Positions 60,734-64,000 of a DNA stretch of 64,000 nt are shown here, one piece after another. Every line of letters begins with the position of its first letter. Within the stretch, counting starts at the first letter, position 1. A program made the position numbers and the translations under genes. Under the pieces are notes generated by a model. It searched no databases. It was not told where the DNA came from and saw nothing but the letters and a program-made list of their open reading frames with translations. This DNA is from JAZDOK01 sp043798715 (lineage in GTDB: Bacteria; Vulcanimicrobiota; JAZDOK01): assembly GCA_043798715.1 (NCBI GenBank), contig JAZDOK010000013.1:135960-199959 (forward strand), read 5' to 3'.

Positions 60734-62084
60734 GGATTTCTCCCGTCAGATCATAAGGCTCGGCCCCTGTTATTTTGACGTTTATTATGTCCCCGCGCAG
60801 GGCATCTCTTGAGGTGAAATAAACGCAGCCGTCCACCTCGGGTGCATCACGGCAGGATCTTCCCACCCACAGGGAAGGCCCTTTTCTGCCCGCTCCCGGT
60901 AAATTCGGAAGTTTCCTGTCAGAGCGGCCTTCGACGAGGACCGGCAGGGTGGATCCGATTAGAGAGAGGTTTTTTTCAAGGGAGATGTTCTGCTGTTTTT
61001 CCATCAGGATCCTGAGGCGCCTTTCACGGGTGGCGTGGTGGACCCGCGGCAGTAATTTCTCGGACGGCGTTCCCTCCTCCCTCGAGTAGGCGAAGGCCCC
61101 GACCCGGTCGAAGCGGGCCTCTTCCATGAATTCAAGGAGGTTCTGAAATTCTCTTTCCCCCTCGCCGGGGAATCCGACGATGAAGGATGTCCGGACCGTG
61201 ATGCCGGGAAGGCGCTTTCTGAGACGCTTAAGAAGGAGGAGGAATTCCCGGCCGTTCCCCGTGCGTCCCATCCGGCGCAGGATGGAGGCGTCTGCGTGCT
61301 GGAGAGGGAGATCCAGATACCGGCAGATTTTCTTCTCGCCGGCCATCACATCGAGGAGGTCTTCGCTCAGACCCTGCGGGTGGGCGTAGAGAACCCGGAT
61401 CCATTGGAGTTGAGGCAGGCGGCAGAGTCTTTTTAAGAGCTCCGGAAGAGCCGGCTGGCCCGGGAGATCCTTCCCGTAGGCGGTGGTATCCTGGGCGATC
61501 AAGTTGAGCTCTTTGGCGCCTCTTAAGGTCAGTTGCCGGGCCTCATCGAGGATATCCTCCGGCCGGCGGCTCCGGTATTGTCCCCTGATGGCCGGGATTA
61601 CGCAGAAGGTACAGCGGTGATCGCAACCTTCGGCTATTTTGAGGTAGGCCCAGTGAGGAGGGCTTGAGACTTCCCGGAGCCCTCCTTCTTCGTACGAGCG
61701 GGGCGCCTCCCTGAAGGGAGCGCCGCTCAGTATTTTATTTTCGGCGATGAACATGGCGGTGATGGATGACTGGTCGTGCACGCCGGCCCAGAAATCAACT
61801 TCGGGAAAAAGTTTCAGGATGCGTTCGCGGTAACGTTCCGGGAGGCAGCCGCAGACCAGGATTTTCCGGCCGGTCCTCCGCTTTTTCCATTTTGCCAGTT
61901 TGAGGATATTTTCAATGGCCTCCTCCTGGGCCGGCCGGATGAAGGCGCAGGTATTCAGGATGACCAGCGTCGCCTTCTCCAGTGAATCGGAGCGGGTAAA
62001 ACCGCTCCTTGTCATCCGGCCCGCAAGCGTCTCGGAGTCAACCAGGTTCTTGGCGCACCCGAGACTGATCAGGTAGAATTTCAC
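60711..62084 (-). CDS. rimO: Ribosomal protein S12 methylthiotransferase RimO
   Basis: Radical-SAM enzyme that methylthiolates Asp of ribosomal protein S12 (457 residues from the chosen GTG). The N-terminal UPF0004 domain has YLISLGCAKNLVDSE with cysteines for the second iron-sulfur cluster (also NTCAF and CGCLPE). The radical-SAM triad is CDHRCTFCVIPAIRG near residue 160, and a C-terminal TRAM domain ends the protein. RimO is distinguished from MiaB by the LGCAKNLVDSE sequence. GTG 62084 gives the usual N terminus (VKFYLISLGC); an upstream TTG (62120) would overlap the lipoprotein gene and is less likely. Length is normal. Confidence 0.93.
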   Translation of the reverse strand: MKFYLISLGCAKNLVDSETLAGRMTRSGFTRSDSLEKATLVILNTCAFIRPAQEEAIENILKLAKWKKRRTGRKILVCGCLPERYRERILKLFPEVDFWAGVHDQSSITAMFIAENKILSGAPFREAPRSYEEGGLREVSSPPHWAYLKIAEGCDHRCTFCVIPAIRGQYRSRRPEDILDEARQLTLRGAKELNLIAQDTTAYGKDLPGQPALPELLKRLCRLPQLQWIRVLYAHPQGLSEDLLDVMAGEKKICRYLDLPLQHADASILRRMGRTGNGREFLLLLKRLRKRLPGITVRTSFIVGFPGEGEREFQNLLEFMEEARFDRVGAFAYSREEGTPSEKLLPRVHHATRERRLRILMEKQQNISLEKNLSLIGSTLPVLVEGRSDRKLPNLPGAGRKGPSLWVGRSCRDAPEVDGCVYFTSRDALRGDIINVKITGAEPYDLTGEIHDAKAKS

Positions 62085-62094
62085 CCTGTTTTGT

Positions 62095-62751
62095 TTATCT
62101 GTCAAAGAGTTTATAGTCAATAAGCTTCATTGAACTGAGTTGCGCCTGCCCTCTGGCATTGTATGAGGTCTCATCTTCCTTGAAGAGTCCGACCCCCGGA
62201 GAATACCAGCGAAAGGTCTCCATTTTGCTCTTGTCTGAATATTGGCTGGTCCACCGGATCTTGTAGCAGGGGAGGGTCCCCTTGTCGGCGAAGCTCAAAT
62301 CTTCCCGGCTCACGATCTCGAAATTCTGGCTGCCGGTCAATGTTTTTGAGGCAAGGGGCGTTTGAATGGTGATGGTCCCCTTCCAATCCCACTTGGTTCC
62401 AACTTTTACGGGGAGGGGGAGAAACTTGTATGGCGGGTTAAAAACGTATTCTCCGACGTTCGTCATCTGCCGCTTGGCCATATACATTCCATCCTGCGCC
62501 GTGTAATAAAATTCCTTCATCAGGATGCCGTTGAAGAGCCCCGGGAAATCGGCCTCCACCTGCATCACCGTGCAGTCTTTGTCCCCGACCATCTCAGTCC
62601 CGGTGACCCGGATGACGGATTTGCCCTGCTGGGTCTCGTATTCCCAGTAGTTGCCCTTGATCAGGGGATAGAAATTTGCTGACTTGGCGCACCCGGAAGA
62701 AAAAAAGAGTGTCGCAAGCACCAGGAGTACCATGATATGATTTTTACGCAT
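62095..62751 (-). CDS. Lipoprotein of unknown function
   Basis: A 218-residue lipoprotein: signal peptide MRKNHIMVLLVLATLFF then lipobox SSGC. The mature part is beta-rich and starts with FYPLIKGNYWEYETQQGKSV, a pattern seen in families of secreted beta-barrel or lipocalin-like domains in many diderm bacteria, without known function. Other strands are visible in VKVGTKWDWKGTITI and YKIRWTSQYS. ATG 62751 has AAAAGGAGG upstream. The gene is followed by rimO 10 bp downstream and may drive that operon. Confidence 0.75.
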   Translation of the reverse strand: MRKNHIMVLLVLATLFFSSGCAKSANFYPLIKGNYWEYETQQGKSVIRVTGTEMVGDKDCTVMQVEADFPGLFNGILMKEFYYTAQDGMYMAKRQMTNVGEYVFNPPYKFLPLPVKVGTKWDWKGTITIQTPLASKTLTGSQNFEIVSREDLSFADKGTLPCYKIRWTSQYSDKSKMETFRWYSPGVGLFKEDETSYNARGQAQLSSMKLIDYKLFDR

Positions 62752-62847
62752 CAGAGCGCCTCCTTTTAAACAATATGGCATTCTTGTTTGAACAGTTCGT
62801 CTGCCGCCTCAATTATCCTGCCCCATCACTCCCTGCCTCGTGGCCGG

Positions 62848-63993
62848 CTATCCCGTGCACATCAGAACCTCGTGCGCCATGGCATGGAAATCGCTGATTT
62901 CAAAGGGTTTGCGCAGATACTCTCTTTTTGTCTCCTGGAGAAATTCACGGGTCTCATCGCTCAGGGCATCCCCCGTCGAAAAGATGATCCTGGAGACGCA
63001 GTCGGGGTGGGTCTTTTTGACGATCTCAAAGAATTCTTTTCCCCCCATCCCCGGCATCTTGATGTCAATGATGATGAGATCGTACTTGTTTTTCTCCAGA
63101 AGGCTGAGGCCTAATGCCCCATCCAAAGCGGTGTCCACTTTAAGTCCGCGGCCTGAGAGGATGCGCTCCATGAGGGAGAGGATGACTTCTTCGTCATCTA
63201 TGAGTAGCGCTCTTCGTCCGGGATAGGCGATGGTCTCCCGCGAAGTGATGTGTTTTTCCGCCGGTGAAAAAGGAGTTTTAAGCGGAAGTTCCACCACGAA
63301 GGTCGCCCCCTGCCCGGCCTGGCTCAGGACATGGATGTCGCCCCCAAGCTTCCTGATCCTCCCGTAAGAGAGGCTCAAGCCCGGCCCTATGCCGCTTCCT
63401 GCTTTCCTGGAAGACAGGAGCGGGTCAAAGACCCGGCTGATGTTTTCCGGGGCTATACCGGGCCCGTCATTGATGAAGAAAATCCGAATAAACTTCCCGT
63501 CGGACTCCGTCCGGATGGTGAGGTTCCCCTTTGCCCCGCGGGATTGGTCTGATGCTATGGCGAATTGGGCGTTGTCGATGAGATTGAGAAAGACCTGCTT
63601 TAATGAGGAATAATCAGCCATGGCCATCGGAAGGCTCTGGTCAAACTGCAGGTGGATTTCGATGTTTTCAGACCATAGTTGAGATTCCCTGAGTTCGACG
63701 GCCCTTTTAAGAACCTCGTTTATGCCCACCGGGCCTTCTTCTTCATTCTGATCGCGGGCGAAGGCGAGGAGGCTCTGGACGGTTCCGGCACAGTGCGAGG
63801 CCGAGCTCAGGATTATTTCAATGTCTTTTTTGAGAAATGGGTCCCGCTGTGAGGCCAGTAGGAGCTGGGCGTGGCCCATGATGGCCGCAAGGTGATTATT
63901 GAGCTCGTTGGCGACATCGGCTACCATATCGCTCATGGTGGATATTTCCCCTGGCAGGGAGGGGATGTCAGGCGAAAAAGAGGGATCCTTCAT
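62848..63993 (-). CDS. Histidine kinase-receiver hybrid lacking the phospho-acceptor histidine, 5' end possibly beyond window
   Basis: A protein of at least 381 residues. Residues 20-85 correspond to the HisKA dimerisation helix but read VADVANELNNHLAAIMGHAQ: the H of the HELNNP box is Asn29 (codon AAC at 63909-63907) and the P is His34. The ATPase domain is intact (NLIDNAQFA N-box, NDGPGIAPENISRVFDP G1, GSGIGPGLSLS G2). A C-terminal receiver domain follows from about residue 262 with RALLIDDEEV, phospho-Asp in LIIIDIKMPG, and the Lys in YLRKPFE. Autophosphorylation at the standard site is therefore not possible; H34 could substitute. Only 7 bases precede the ATG, so an N-terminal sensor domain may lie beyond the window. 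Confidence 0.82.
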   Translation of the reverse strand: MKDPSFSPDIPSLPGEISTMSDMVADVANELNNHLAAIMGHAQLLLASQRDPFLKKDIEIILSSASHCAGTVQSLLAFARDQNEEEGPVGINEVLKRAVELRESQLWSENIEIHLQFDQSLPMAMADYSSLKQVFLNLIDNAQFAIASDQSRGAKGNLTIRTESDGKFIRIFFINDGPGIAPENISRVFDPLLSSRKAGSGIGPGLSLSYGRIRKLGGDIHVLSQAGQGATFVVELPLKTPFSPAEKHITSRETIAYPGRRALLIDDEEVILSLMERILSGRGLKVDTALDGALGLSLLEKNKYDLIIIDIKMPGMGGKEFFEIVKKTHPDCVSRIIFSTGDALSDETREFLQETKREYLRKPFEISDFHAMAHEVLMCTG

Positions 63994-64000
63994 CGGGGAG

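Noticed and set aside
1..64000. tRNA, rRNA and riboswitch genes
   Set aside because: I found no cloverleaf, rRNA-like or known riboswitch-like segments on reading the intergenic regions; weak structured RNAs cannot be excluded without covariance searches.

Overview
The window looks like the chromosome of an uncultured diderm bacterium. Several proteins have lipobox signal peptides. One beta-barrel protein carries an N-terminal SLH domain, the peptidoglycan-tethered porin type known from Cyanobacteria, Synergistota, Negativicutes and related candidate phyla. The clpC-radA-PIN/TRAM-ispD order is the one familiar from Firmicutes and other Terrabacteria. The taxonomic placement is inference; no rRNA gene is present and I could not search databases. 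Most genes have high GC and strong AGGAGG-type ribosome binding sites, while roughly 27-37.6 kb is visibly AT-richer and looks acquired.

Layout. 1-5.9 kb (minus): ispD (cut by the window edge), a PIN/TRAM membrane protein, radA and clpC. 6.0-12.2 kb (plus): phosphate transporter Pit with its DUF47 partner, a secreted CsgG/FlgT-like protein, an SLH porin and a GAF protein with a degenerate HD-GYP domain. 12.3-21.6 kb: an M48 peptidase with an Ada-like zinc module, a divergent ECF sigma factor with a double zinc-finger anti-sigma factor, secreted M30-like and M20 peptidases, a class IV aminotransferase homologue without its PLP lysine, and a PilP/GspC-like lipoprotein. 21.7-27.2 kb: proS, a cNMP-domain protein, a hydrogenase maturation protease, an MFS transporter, a TlpA-type thioredoxin, an SGNH hydrolase and an HD protein.

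27.2-37.6 kb is accessory. It has AT-rich envelope-type genes, a broken gene, a complete IS21-family element that truncates a PQQ-like beta-propeller lipoprotein, a HEPN-type protein, and two gene-plus-attC units. In these units a small membrane protein and a TIR-domain protein are each followed within 2-3 bp of the stop codon by an attC-like folded recombination site. This reads as a small integron cassette cluster without an integrase (CALIN-like) carrying candidate anti-phage genes, bracketed by imperfect direct repeats. It is the most interesting part of the window.

37.7-46.8 kb is one 3051-residue cyclic beta-glucan synthase (GT84/GH94). 46.9-50.3 kb is an autoregulated GntR/ABC operon with a consensus promoter inside a 32-bp palindrome, whose permease is fused to a beta-propeller. 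50.4-57.3 kb holds a mini zinc protein, an EF-G2-type GTPase, two tandem phospholipase D paralogues with visible promoters, a glycine-zipper protein and zinc-ribbon proteins. 57.3-64 kb has a secreted phosphoesterase, glutamate dehydrogenase, a TPR protein, rimO, a lipoprotein and a histidine kinase/receiver hybrid that lacks the phospho-acceptor histidine.

Five copies of a dispersed palindrome (GTAGGGGC...GCCCCTAC) sit at the 3' ends of genes. Four of them supply or abut the TAG stop codon. No tRNA, rRNA or CRISPR was found.
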